64,000 nt of DNA from Bacteroidia bacterium (GTDB lineage Bacteria; Bacteroidota; Bacteroidia; NS11-12g; UBA9320). Each line of letters begins with the position of its first letter. Within the stretch, counting starts at the first letter, position 1. A program made the position numbers and the translations under genes. Shown here piece after piece: positions 1-8,792 of this stretch. The notes under the pieces were generated by a model. That model was not told the DNA's origin and searched no databases. It saw nothing but the letters and a program-made list of their open reading frames with translations. The stretch spans positions 1 through 64,000 of the forward strand of contig JAOKFZ010000005.1 of assembly GCA_028247315.1 (NCBI GenBank). Direction: 5' to 3'.

Positions 1-1680
1 TGTTTCATCCATCTTCACGTCGGTACCGTCTTCTTTTTTCATGTGTTTTTTAGGAGCGAATCCTTCTACACCATAAGGAAGAGTCAAAATAATACCTCTG
101 TCGTTGATTTCAGAAATTACACCTTCGTGATCTGAACCTAGGGTGAACACGCTAGCGAAAGTATCCCAAGGATTCTCATCGATTTGCTTGTGTCCTAGAC
201 TTAATCTTCTGTTGTCTCTGTCTATTTCCAATACAACTACCTCAAGTTCTTCACCTTTCTTAGTGAATTCTGCTGGGTGCTTTATTTTCTTAGACCAAGA
301 TAGGTCAGAAACGTGTACAAGACCGTCTACACCTTCTTCTAGTTCTACGAATAAACCGTAGTTAGTAAGGTTGCGTACGATACCTGTGTGCTTGCTATCC
401 ATTGGATATTTTTCTTCAATCTTATCCCAAGGGTCGCTAGTAAGTTGCTTAAGACCAAGAGAAAGCTTATGCTCTTCTTTGTCTATATCAAGTATTACTG
501 CATTTACTTCGTCACCTACTTTAATAAAGTCAGATGGGTTACGTAAGTGCTGAGACCAAGACATCTCAGAAACGTGAATAAGACCTTCTACGCCTGCTTC
601 TATCTCTACAAATGCTCCGTAATCTGCTACAGTTACAACTTTGCCATTAATTTTCTCACCTTCTTTGAGTTCTTTCATGCTATCCCAAGGATGAGCAGTA
701 AGTTGTTTCATACCTAAAGAGATACGTTTTTTCTCATTATCAAACTCAAGAACAGCAACTTGTATTTTCTGATCTAACTCAAGTACATCTTCTGGGTGGT
801 TGATACGACCCCAAGATATGTCTGTAATGTGAAGTAGTCCGTCTAGACCACCGAGGTCTACGAATACACCGAAAGAAGTCATATTCTTCACGATACCTTC
901 CAGTACTTGTCCTACTTCTAATTTTGATATCATTTCTGCTTTTTGAGCTTCAATGTCATCTTCGATAATCGCTTTGTGCGATATCACTACGTTCTTGTAA
1001 ACTTCATTGATTTTCACAACCTTGAATTCCATAGTTTTACCTACGTATTGGTCGTAATCTCTCACAGGTTTAACATCTATTTGAGATCCTGGGAGGAACG
1101 CATCCATTCCCATCACGTCAACTACAAGACCCCCTTTGGTTCTTGATTGGATGTAACCTTTAACGATTTCACCATTCTCCATGATTTTCTGAATTCTTTC
1201 CCAAGCACCTTCAGCGATAGCTTTCTTGCGAGAAAGAACAAGTTGTCCTAGAGCATTTTCTGTCTCGTCTACATACACTTCGACTTCATCACCTACTTTT
1301 AGGTCTGGAGTATCTCTAAATTCTGTTAACGAGACTAGACCATCAGATTTGAATCCTATGTCTATCACAACATCGTCAGAAGAAATGCTTACTACTCTAC
1401 CCATAACAAGTGTCTTTTCATCTACTTGCTTAATAGTGTTTGCATACAGGTCCTTCATGTCTTTGTTTTGAGACTCGTCATACGCACCAAATCCAGCTTT
1501 ATCTTGAGACCAATCAAAGGAATCAGGATTGTGAACAGGTGTTTCAGAAACTTGTGTGTTGTGAGTAGATTCAGTAGCTTCTACCGGAGCATCGTTTGTT
1601 GTCGCTTCAACTGTAGCATCCTTGGCTTCAGTAGCGTCATTCAAGATTGAATCTTGATTTTCGTTTGTGTTAATTATCAA
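1..1680 (-). CDS. rpsA: 30S ribosomal protein S1 (C-terminus cut by window edge)
   Basis: Ribosomal protein S1 binds mRNA on the small subunit and helps load it for initiation. The reverse strand is open from 1680 to the left edge and encodes repeated S1/OB-fold units, each carrying the recurrent pattern of a Gly-rich beta strand followed by a 'SW' and 'P..W....' segment, after an acidic Asn/Thr/Glu-rich N-terminus that is common in Bacteroidota S1. No ATG is available in frame upstream of the S1 core except deep inside the protein. The best start is TTG at 1680-1678, ten bases after a perfect AAAGGAGG. An ATG six bases nearer the Shine-Dalgarno is out of frame and stops after three codons. 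The upstream gene is divergent, so rpsA is monocistronic at its 5' end. The family call is certain; the start is likely. Confidence 0.95.
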   Translation of the reverse strand, partial: MIINTNENQDSILNDATEAKDATVEATTNDAPVEATESTHNTQVSETPVHNPDSFDWSQDKAGFGAYDESQNKDMKDLYANTIKQVDEKTLVMGRVVSISSDDVVIDIGFKSDGLVSLTEFRDTPDLKVGDEVEVYVDETENALGQLVLSRKKAIAEGAWERIQKIMENGEIVKGYIQSRTKGGLVVDVMGMDAFLPGSQIDVKPVRDYDQYVGKTMEFKVVKINEVYKNVVISHKAIIEDDIEAQKAEMISKLEVGQVLEGIVKNMTSFGVFVDLGGLDGLLHITDISWGRINHPEDVLELDQKIQVAVLEFDNEKKRISLGMKQLTAHPWDSMKELKEGEKINGKVVTVADYGAFVEIEAGVEGLIHVSEMSWSQHLRNPSDFIKVGDEVNAVILDIDKEEHKLSLGLKQLTSDPWDKIEEKYPMDSKHTGIVRNLTNYGLFVELEEGVDGLVHVSDLSWSKKIKHPAEFTKKGEELEVVVLEIDRDNRRLSLGHKQIDENPWDTFASVFTLGSDHEGVISEINDRGIILTLPYGVEGFAPKKHMKKEDGTDVKMDET

Positions 1681-1690
1681 TGTATCATGT

Positions 1691-1698
1691 CCTCCTTT
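1691..1698 (-). promoter_or_regulatory. Strong Shine-Dalgarno of rpsA
   Basis: The minus strand reads AAAGGAGG, fully complementary to the 16S anti-Shine-Dalgarno, ten bases before the TTG start of rpsA. Other genes in this window (eno, carA, dnaB, gcvP, HU) have AT-rich leaders without such a motif. This site therefore decides the start and suggests special translational control. Confidence 0.75.
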
Positions 1699-1714
1699 AC
1701 GAAAAAAATGGCTG

Positions 1715-1743
1715 CAAAAGTACCATTCTTATTAGAATAACAA
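1715..1743 (-). promoter_or_regulatory. rpsA promoter (TTG-N18-TACTTTTG)
   Basis: On the minus strand a TTG (1743-1741) is followed after 18 bases by TACTTTTG (1722-1715). This fits the Bacteroidota primary-sigma consensus TTG-N17-23-TAnnTTTG. It predicts a leader of roughly 25-30 bases that holds only the Shine-Dalgarno. Confidence 0.7.
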
Positions 1744-1805
1744 TAACTATACCCTTATTTACGGTGTTCGTTGAACATTTATGACACTTCGAAGGTTGTT
1801 TTACT

Positions 1806-2708
1806 GTGCTAAAAATTGCCTATTCACCCATATACAAGTACGATTTGCCCGCAGGGCATAGATTTCCTATGGATAAATATGAGCTGCTGCCTCAGCAGCT
1901 ATTGCATGAAGGAACAATTACTGAAGACAATTTTTTTCATCCAGAGCCCATAACGGATGAGCAGATACTGCTCACGCACACTCCAGCATACGTGCACAAA
2001 CTGAATAATAATCTGCTCAATCGCAAGGAGCAAAGAGCAATTGGATTTCCTGTGCGGCCAGAGCTAATCTCAAGAGGTAAACATATAGCCAATGGTACGC
2101 TTCAATGTGCCAGCTATGCTATGCAGTATGGTGTGGCCATGAATATAGCAGGAGGCACACATCATGCATACGCAGATAGGGGAGAAGGGTTTTGTATTTT
2201 CAATGATTTTGCTATCACAGCAAATGTGTTGCTGACAGAAGGAAGAGTAAAGCAAATTTTGATTGTAGACTTGGATGTTCATCAAGGGAATGGTAATGCC
2301 AAGATATTTGAGAATGACCCACGAGTATTTACCTTTAGTATGCACGGGGCAAAAAACTATCCACTACGTAAGGAGAAAAGTGACCTAGATATAGGCGTGA
2401 ATGATGGAATAAAAGATGCAGATTATCTAGCACTGCTAAAAGCCCATTTGCCTCGATTGATCAATCAGGTGAAACCTGACCTGATGCTTTACCTAGCGGG
2501 AGTAGATATAATAAATACAGACAAGCTGGGCAGGCTAGGAGTAACCAGAGCAGGATGCATGGAGCGAGATCATTTTGTCTTTGAGCAAGCTATGGCAAAG
2601 AGTATTCCCGTTGCTGTGAGTATGGGTGGTGGTTATTCTGTTCAGATAAAAGATATCATAGAAGCACACGCCAACACGTTTAGAGTCGCTCAAAGCCTCT
2701 ATTTCTAG
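1806..2708 (+). CDS. Histone deacetylase family protein (AcuC/HDAC-like Zn hydrolase)
   Basis: A 300-residue zinc-dependent amidohydrolase of the arginase/deacetylase fold. In bacteria this family removes acyl groups from proteins (AcuC), polyamines or other small amides; the substrate here is not evident. The family signatures are in order: the paired histidines of GGTHHA at 119-120, zinc ligands in DLDVH at 155-159, a second Asp ligand region AGVD at 231-234, and the catalytic Tyr in GGGY at 274-277. The length is typical of short bacterial members. The start is GTG; no ATG precedes the conserved N-terminus. It is divergent from rpsA, and its stop shares four bases (CTAG) with the stop of the convergent neighbour. 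No acetyl-CoA synthetase gene lies nearby, so an AcuC role cannot be assumed. Confidence 0.9.
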   Translation: MLKIAYSPIYKYDLPAGHRFPMDKYELLPQQLLHEGTITEDNFFHPEPITDEQILLTHTPAYVHKLNNNLLNRKEQRAIGFPVRPELISRGKHIANGTLQCASYAMQYGVAMNIAGGTHHAYADRGEGFCIFNDFAITANVLLTEGRVKQILIVDLDVHQGNGNAKIFENDPRVFTFSMHGAKNYPLRKEKSDLDIGVNDGIKDADYLALLKAHLPRLINQVKPDLMLYLAGVDIINTDKLGRLGVTRAGCMERDHFVFEQAMAKSIPVAVSMGGGYSVQIKDIIEAHANTFRVAQSLYF

Positions 2709-3301
2709 CCGCGACGTCGTTCCAATAATACCATCATCATCAAACCGAGGATTACCCGCTCTTCATCATTATTGTCAATAGTGTCGAGTTTGGTTATTTC
2801 AAATTTCCTACCAAAGAAAGAAGATTGCTTTTTTAAACGAACTACTTTTTTGCCGTTCAGATTGGTCACTGCATAGGATGGATTAAAAAAGTATCCGGTA
2901 AGCATCCCTAGTATGGGTATTTCTCCCAGTAGATTATCCCATACTTTGACCCAGCCATTTTCTTCTTCTATAGTAAATTGCTCTTTTTGGTGCTGATCTA
3001 TGATTAGGTATTTTGCTTTCCAGAGTGATCTCCAACCTTTGCGGGCAATTTTACCCAGTTCTCTTCCATCTGCATGGGTAATGCTATAGGCAGCAGACCA
3101 ATCTATCCAACGATCTGCTTTTATTTTATAGTACAACTCCGTTTTACTTTCGTCGCTAAATATGCTAATGTCTTCTTTTAGTTTGAACAGCTTTTGTTTC
3201 ACATACACAAGGGTTCGCCCATTTGCATCTACAGCACTAAAATCATTTAATAGTGTACCTATATTAAAGGTTAATTGAATAGGGAATTGCAAGTCTTCCA
3301 T
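2705..3301 (-). CDS. LURP-one/Tubby-like domain protein
   Basis: A 198-residue protein without signal peptide. It resembles the LURP-one-related (Tubby-like beta-barrel) family from the order of short beta strands such as FKLKEDISIFSD, LYYKIKADR, YSITHADGRELGKIARKGW and YAVTNLNGKKVVRLKK. That family is found in plants and bacteria and its bacterial function is unknown. The C-terminus has a hydrophobic run (VILGLMMMVLL) followed by Arg residues, which could be a short membrane anchor. It converges on the deacetylase gene and shares four bases with it, so the two are not co-transcribed. The assignment rests on pattern recall and is moderate. Confidence 0.6.
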   Translation of the reverse strand: MEDLQFPIQLTFNIGTLLNDFSAVDANGRTLVYVKQKLFKLKEDISIFSDESKTELYYKIKADRWIDWSAAYSITHADGRELGKIARKGWRSLWKAKYLIIDQHQKEQFTIEEENGWVKVWDNLLGEIPILGMLTGYFFNPSYAVTNLNGKKVVRLKKQSSFFGRKFEITKLDTIDNNDEERVILGLMMMVLLERRRG

Positions 3302-3431
3302 TTTGTGGTGTAATAATAGTGTTTTTGGTAATCCAAATCAATAGCAGTAACTGACTTGTTAGTGTATTGCGTCCTTTGGTAAGGCTTATTTATTCTTTTA
3401 TCAATTAAATAGTTGTTTTTTTGATGTTGGA

Positions 3432-4028
3432 ATGGATTGGGTTTATGTTTTAAATGTAATAGGTGTATTTGTATTTGCTATAAGTGGCACGCTTACGGCC
3501 ATAGACAATGGTTTTGATGTTGTAGGAGCATCTATCATTGCTTTTATCACAGCACTAGGAGGTGGCACATTGCGGGATTTACTTATTGGCAAAACACCCG
3601 TAGGTTGGATGCTAGATACGAATTATCTTTGGGTTATTTTAGGAGCATTGTTGGTGTCCTATTTGTTCAAAGAGCATATTCAGAGGTTACGTAAAAGCAT
3701 GTTTATATTTGATACTATTGGCATAGGTGTTTTTACTATTCTTGGACTTCAAACTACCCTAGAAGTAGGATTGAACCCAGCAGTAGCCATACTTATGGGA
3801 GTAGTCTCCGCAGTATTTGGAGGCGTAATACGTGATGTGCTCAGTAATATTGTACCCCTTATTTTTAGGTCCGAAATATACGCCAGTACGTGTGTGGTTG
3901 GAGGTCTGGTTTATCTCTTGCTCGAAATGCTGCATGTGCCCTTTACTCTAAATATGCTGTTTTCCATGGCAGTGATATTTGTGATCCGGTACTTTGCTGT
4001 CACTCGAAAGTGGAGTTTAAAATTTTGA
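3432..4028 (+). CDS. Trimeric intracellular cation (TRIC) channel family protein, UPF0126
   Basis: A 198-residue inner-membrane protein with about seven hydrophobic segments and an internal duplication. The two pseudo-repeats each carry the diagnostic motif: GGGTLRD at 43-49 and GGVIRD at 130-135. Prokaryotic TRIC homologues (YadS/YicG type) form trimeric monovalent-cation channels; the physiological role in bacteria is not settled. The length matches the family (about 200). It stands alone in a 130-base upstream gap that separates it from the divergent LURP-one gene. Confidence 0.9.
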   Translation: MDWVYVLNVIGVFVFAISGTLTAIDNGFDVVGASIIAFITALGGGTLRDLLIGKTPVGWMLDTNYLWVILGALLVSYLFKEHIQRLRKSMFIFDTIGIGVFTILGLQTTLEVGLNPAVAILMGVVSAVFGGVIRDVLSNIVPLIFRSEIYASTCVVGGLVYLLLEMLHVPFTLNMLFSMAVIFVIRYFAVTRKWSLKF

Positions 4029-4103
4029 TCATTTACGTAAGAAGCTATTAAGTACATAGTGCACAAGCTCTATTGTTTCCAAAAAAAATGACACATTTGC
4101 CCT

Positions 4104-5846
4104 ATGCACAAAAAACTTTTTGCAATCGCATTATTCGCACTACTATCTATTCGTACTATGGCTATCAATTATACCGTAAGTTTTGACAAAGTAAAATCGC
4201 ATTACGTAACCGTAGCTATTCAGTTTGATGCTGCTGGAAAAGATTTCGTAGATTTCAAAGTTCCCGTATGGACTCCCGGTTCTTACAAAGTAAGAGAGTT
4301 TAGTAAAGGGTATGAGAATGTAGAAGCTGGAGAAACTAAAGTGACACGTACAGATAAGAATACGTGGAGAATTGATACAAAGGGTAAGCGTGTGCTTACG
4401 TTGAGTTATGACGTTTACTGTTTTGCAATAAGTGCTAGAGAGAGTTATGCTGATGAGAACTATGCGTTTCTTCACAGTGTGTCCGCCTTCGGATACTTAG
4501 ATGGCTACGAGCAGGAAGAGATTGTGCTCAAAATAGTGCCCTATTCTGGGTGGGAAAATGTAGAAGTGGCTTTACCCCAAAGCAAAGCAGCAGGGTATGT
4601 TTTTACATGTAAAAATTATGATTTGCTTGCAGATTCTCCTGTAGCGTTGGGCACGTTTGATGTTACTGAATATATAAGTGGTGGTACTCCTCACAAAGTA
4701 GTGATGATAGGTAAAGGAAACTACGACCTAAAGATCATTCAGGAAGATTTTAAAAAAATAAGTGACTCTCAAGTAGCAATGATGGGAGAGCATCCGTCAG
4801 ATAGGTATATACATTTTATATATAATGTAGGTAACGGTGGCGGAGGTTTAGAGCACCTAAATTGCCAGACAAGTGTAATGCCCCGCTGGAACTATACCAA
4901 TCCGGGCAGGTACAGAGGTTTCTTGGGACTCATAGCACATGAATATTTTCACTTGTGGAACGTTAAGCGTATACGCCCAATTCAACTCGGACCCTTCAAC
5001 TATAATACAGAAGTATATACAGATATGCTTTGGATAGCAGAAGGGATTACCTCATACTATGACGATCTTACGCTATATAAAATAGGTAAGATGGATAGGA
5101 GAGAGTATCTGGGAGTAATTAGCAGTCAAATTAATAGGTTGGAGAATTCTCCGGGTAAAGATGTGATGAGTCTTGCTCATAGTAGTATGCTAACTTGGAT
5201 TAAAGCCTACTTGCCCAATGAGGAAAGCATGAATCAAACGGTAAGCTATTACAACAAAGGAATGATAGCTGCAGCGATGCTGGATTTAGAAATCAGAGCC
5301 AATTCTAAAAATTGCTTGGATGATGTAATGACTACTTTATACAAGGAATATTATAAAAAACGAGATAGAGGGTTCACGCATACTGAGTTCATAGCAGTGT
5401 GTACTAAAGTAGCAGGTAAGGATATGCAGTCATTTTTTGATGATGTGATATTCAGTACTAAACCGCTAGACTATATGGGTATCTTTAATCAGTATGGTCT
5501 AGATTTTAAAGATGATAATGCTGATAAAATGATAGTGTGGAGTGGGGTTATTAGCAGGCACAGAGAGGGTGTTACGAAGATCACTAATATATATAGTGGT
5601 AGTCCAGCGGTAGAAGCAGGATTAAGTGTAAATGACGAAATTGTAGCCATAAATGGATGGCGAGTAAGTGATAAGCTAGAAACGTATGATGCAAAGTATA
5701 GCGTGAAGGATATGGTAGAGATTACGTATGCCAGAGATGGGAAAATGTATACCGCAAATCTGGTATATCTAAATAGTCCAAAAGTGTCGTATCAACTCAC
5801 TGTGATAGATGAAGAGAATACTCTTCTTAAAAATTGGCTTAAATAG
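4104..5846 (+). CDS. M61 family glycyl-aminopeptidase-like metallopeptidase with PDZ domain
   Basis: A 580-residue exported zinc peptidase. Residues 1-20 form a signal peptide (MHKKLFAIALFALLSIRTMA). The N-terminal beta domain is followed by the zinc-binding HEYFH at 279-283, with the continuation LWNVKRIRP that is typical of M61, and by the third ligand Glu in AEG near 313. Residues about 480-560 form a PDZ domain (SPAVEAGLSVNDEIVAINGW). M61 peptidases such as Sphingomonas glycyl aminopeptidase trim Gly and Ala from peptide N-termini; Bacteroidota members are probably periplasmic. The gene appears monocistronic, with the start 17 bases after an ATTTG-type -7-like sequence. Confidence 0.92.
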   Translation: MHKKLFAIALFALLSIRTMAINYTVSFDKVKSHYVTVAIQFDAAGKDFVDFKVPVWTPGSYKVREFSKGYENVEAGETKVTRTDKNTWRIDTKGKRVLTLSYDVYCFAISARESYADENYAFLHSVSAFGYLDGYEQEEIVLKIVPYSGWENVEVALPQSKAAGYVFTCKNYDLLADSPVALGTFDVTEYISGGTPHKVVMIGKGNYDLKIIQEDFKKISDSQVAMMGEHPSDRYIHFIYNVGNGGGGLEHLNCQTSVMPRWNYTNPGRYRGFLGLIAHEYFHLWNVKRIRPIQLGPFNYNTEVYTDMLWIAEGITSYYDDLTLYKIGKMDRREYLGVISSQINRLENSPGKDVMSLAHSSMLTWIKAYLPNEESMNQTVSYYNKGMIAAAMLDLEIRANSKNCLDDVMTTLYKEYYKKRDRGFTHTEFIAVCTKVAGKDMQSFFDDVIFSTKPLDYMGIFNQYGLDFKDDNADKMIVWSGVISRHREGVTKITNIYSGSPAVEAGLSVNDEIVAINGWRVSDKLETYDAKYSVKDMVEITYARDGKMYTANLVYLNSPKVSYQLTVIDEENTLLKNWLK

Positions 5847-5933
5847 ATGCGTTTTTACGTTGTTATTTTGTAAGACGTTGATTAACTTTTGATAACTATT
5901 CACTGGTCTATCCAAACTAATTGCTAACAAAAC

Positions 5934-5941
5934 TACCTTTG
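5934..5941 (+). promoter_or_regulatory. carA -7 promoter element
   Basis: TACCTTTG matches TAnnTTTG and lies 17 bases before the GTG start of carA. No clear -33 TTG is seen at normal spacing. Confidence 0.5.
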
Positions 5942-5958
5942 TTCAAACCTATATAAAC

Positions 5959-7047
5959 GTGTCAGTAATTAATTCACAAAAAGCATATTTGGTACTCGCA
6001 GATGGTACCGTTTTCGAAGGTAAAGCTATTGGTAAAATAGGAACTACCTCAGGAGAAATAGCCTTCAATACTGGGATGACCGGATACCAAGAGGTGTTTA
6101 CCGATCCTTCTTACTTTGGCCAAATAGTTGTTATGACCATGGATCACATAGGAAATTATGGTGCAGCAGAAATGGACGCGGAGTCTGATTCAATAAAAAT
6201 TTCTGGATTAGTTTGCAAAAACTATTCGCCTATGCACAGTCGTACTATGGCAGATAGTAGCCTAAACGATTATTTTATTGAACATGGGTTTAGTGGGATA
6301 AGTGATGTAGATACGCGTGAGATAGTCAAGCATATACGTGATGCAGGAGCGATGAATGCTGTAATAAGTTCTGAGATACTCGATTTGGATGAGCTCAAGA
6401 GAATGGTGAAAGAAGTGCCGAGTATGGAAGGCCTAGAGCTAAGTTCTAAAGTATGGAGCAAAAAGGAGTATGAGGTAAATGAGAGTGGAAGTAAAAAGGT
6501 AGCACTATTGGATCTAGGTTCTAAGAATAACATAATTGATTGCTTAACGAAGCGAGATTGCCACGTAAAAGTTTTCCCTGGAGACACAAGCTATGCTGAG
6601 ATGAAAGCCTGGAGTCCAAATGGATTTATGATAAGCAATGGTCCTGGTGATCCAGCGGCTATGCCTTATGCAGTAAAAACGGTACAAGATATTTTAGGGG
6701 CCAATGACAAATTGTTTGGTATCTGTCTTGGTAGCCAAATATTGGCACAAGCCGTCGGTATGAAAACTTTTAAGCTAAAGAAAGGACACAGAGGGCAAAA
6801 TCATCCGGTACAAAACCTGCTGACCGGTAAGAGTGAAATGACATCTCAAAATCACGGTTTTGCAATAGATCCAGAAAGCAATATTGGCAACGCAGAGGTT
6901 ACACATATTAACTTAAATGACAATACAGTAGAAGGTATCCGCGTGAGAGATAAAAATGCTTTTGCGGTGCAATATCACCCTGAGGCGAGTCCCGGTCCAC
7001 ACGACAGCCGTTATCTCTTTGACGATTTTGTAGAGATGCTTGGCTAG
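5959..7047 (+). CDS. carA: Carbamoyl-phosphate synthase small subunit
   Basis: Glutaminase subunit that supplies ammonia to the large subunit (CarB) for carbamoyl phosphate, used in pyrimidine and arginine synthesis. The 362 residues comprise the N-terminal CPSase_sm_chain domain (about 8-135) and a class I glutamine amidotransferase domain. The nucleophile is Cys256 in GICLGSQ and the His/Glu pair is 340/342 in YHPEASPGP. The start is GTG at 5959, consistent with the nearby -7 element and with the conserved N-terminus (KAYLVLADGTVFEG). carB is not in the window; eno follows after 190 bases. The length is normal. Confidence 0.97.
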   Translation: MSVINSQKAYLVLADGTVFEGKAIGKIGTTSGEIAFNTGMTGYQEVFTDPSYFGQIVVMTMDHIGNYGAAEMDAESDSIKISGLVCKNYSPMHSRTMADSSLNDYFIEHGFSGISDVDTREIVKHIRDAGAMNAVISSEILDLDELKRMVKEVPSMEGLELSSKVWSKKEYEVNESGSKKVALLDLGSKNNIIDCLTKRDCHVKVFPGDTSYAEMKAWSPNGFMISNGPGDPAAMPYAVKTVQDILGANDKLFGICLGSQILAQAVGMKTFKLKKGHRGQNHPVQNLLTGKSEMTSQNHGFAIDPESNIGNAEVTHINLNDNTVEGIRVRDKNAFAVQYHPEASPGPHDSRYLFDDFVEMLG

Positions 7048-7106
7048 TTTGCTCGGTGACTAACTCATCGCAATAAGATGATAAAATGCTAGTCTGACAG
7101 AATCGA

Positions 7107-7124
7107 GTGCAATAAAAATTGCAC
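7107..7124. repeat. Perfect 7-bp inverted repeat between carA and eno
   Basis: GTGCAAT and ATTGCAC are separated by four A residues. There is no T-tract on either side, so it is not a standard intrinsic terminator. It could be an operator or a weak hairpin at the carA 3' end. Confidence 0.35.
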
Positions 7125-7201
7125 AACATCTTTAAAGTGATTACCATTGTAGCTTACTTAAATTTTCACGGAAATTGATGCATTTATTGCAGATAGCATA
7201 G

Positions 7202-8524
<1,323 letters not shown>

Positions 8525-8545
8525 GATCTACGAAATAATAGATAT

Positions 8546-8571
8546 AAAAAGCAACCCTCGGGTTGCTTTTT
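8546..8571 (+). terminator. Intrinsic terminator after eno
   Basis: A near-perfect stem AAAAAGCAACCC / GGGTTGCTTTTT with a two-base loop (TC) ends in a T-run, 22 bases after the eno stop. Confidence 0.85.
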
Positions 8572-8586
8572 GTATCTATTGGCACG

Positions 8587-8661
8587 ATGAACATTAAATT
8601 GTTTTTATTTTTCTGTGGTATTATAGACATACTGCATTTGATTGGACAAAAAATAGATTAG
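8587..8661 (+). other. 24-codon hydrophobic small ORF in eno-ftsK gap
   Basis: An ATG frame of 24 codons (starting MNIKLFLFFCGIIDILHL) lies in the 220 bases between the eno terminator and ftsK. It would encode a single membrane segment. No ribosome-binding or promoter evidence supports it; it may be chance or a relic. Confidence 0.15.
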
Positions 8662-8792
8662 CTTTCGGAGAGGTAAGCCGAGTTGTTAGAGCTTAAAGTC
8701 AACCGTCACTATAAGCTACACTCGTTGTTTGTTGTGAAAAACATTGATTTACTCGTAGAAGAGGAACATCTACATTCGCTCACTTATAGAAT

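Noticed and set aside
1806-2708. Transfer of a eukaryotic histone deacetylase
   Set aside because: HDAC-fold amidohydrolases are widespread in bacteria; length and motifs are those of bacterial members.
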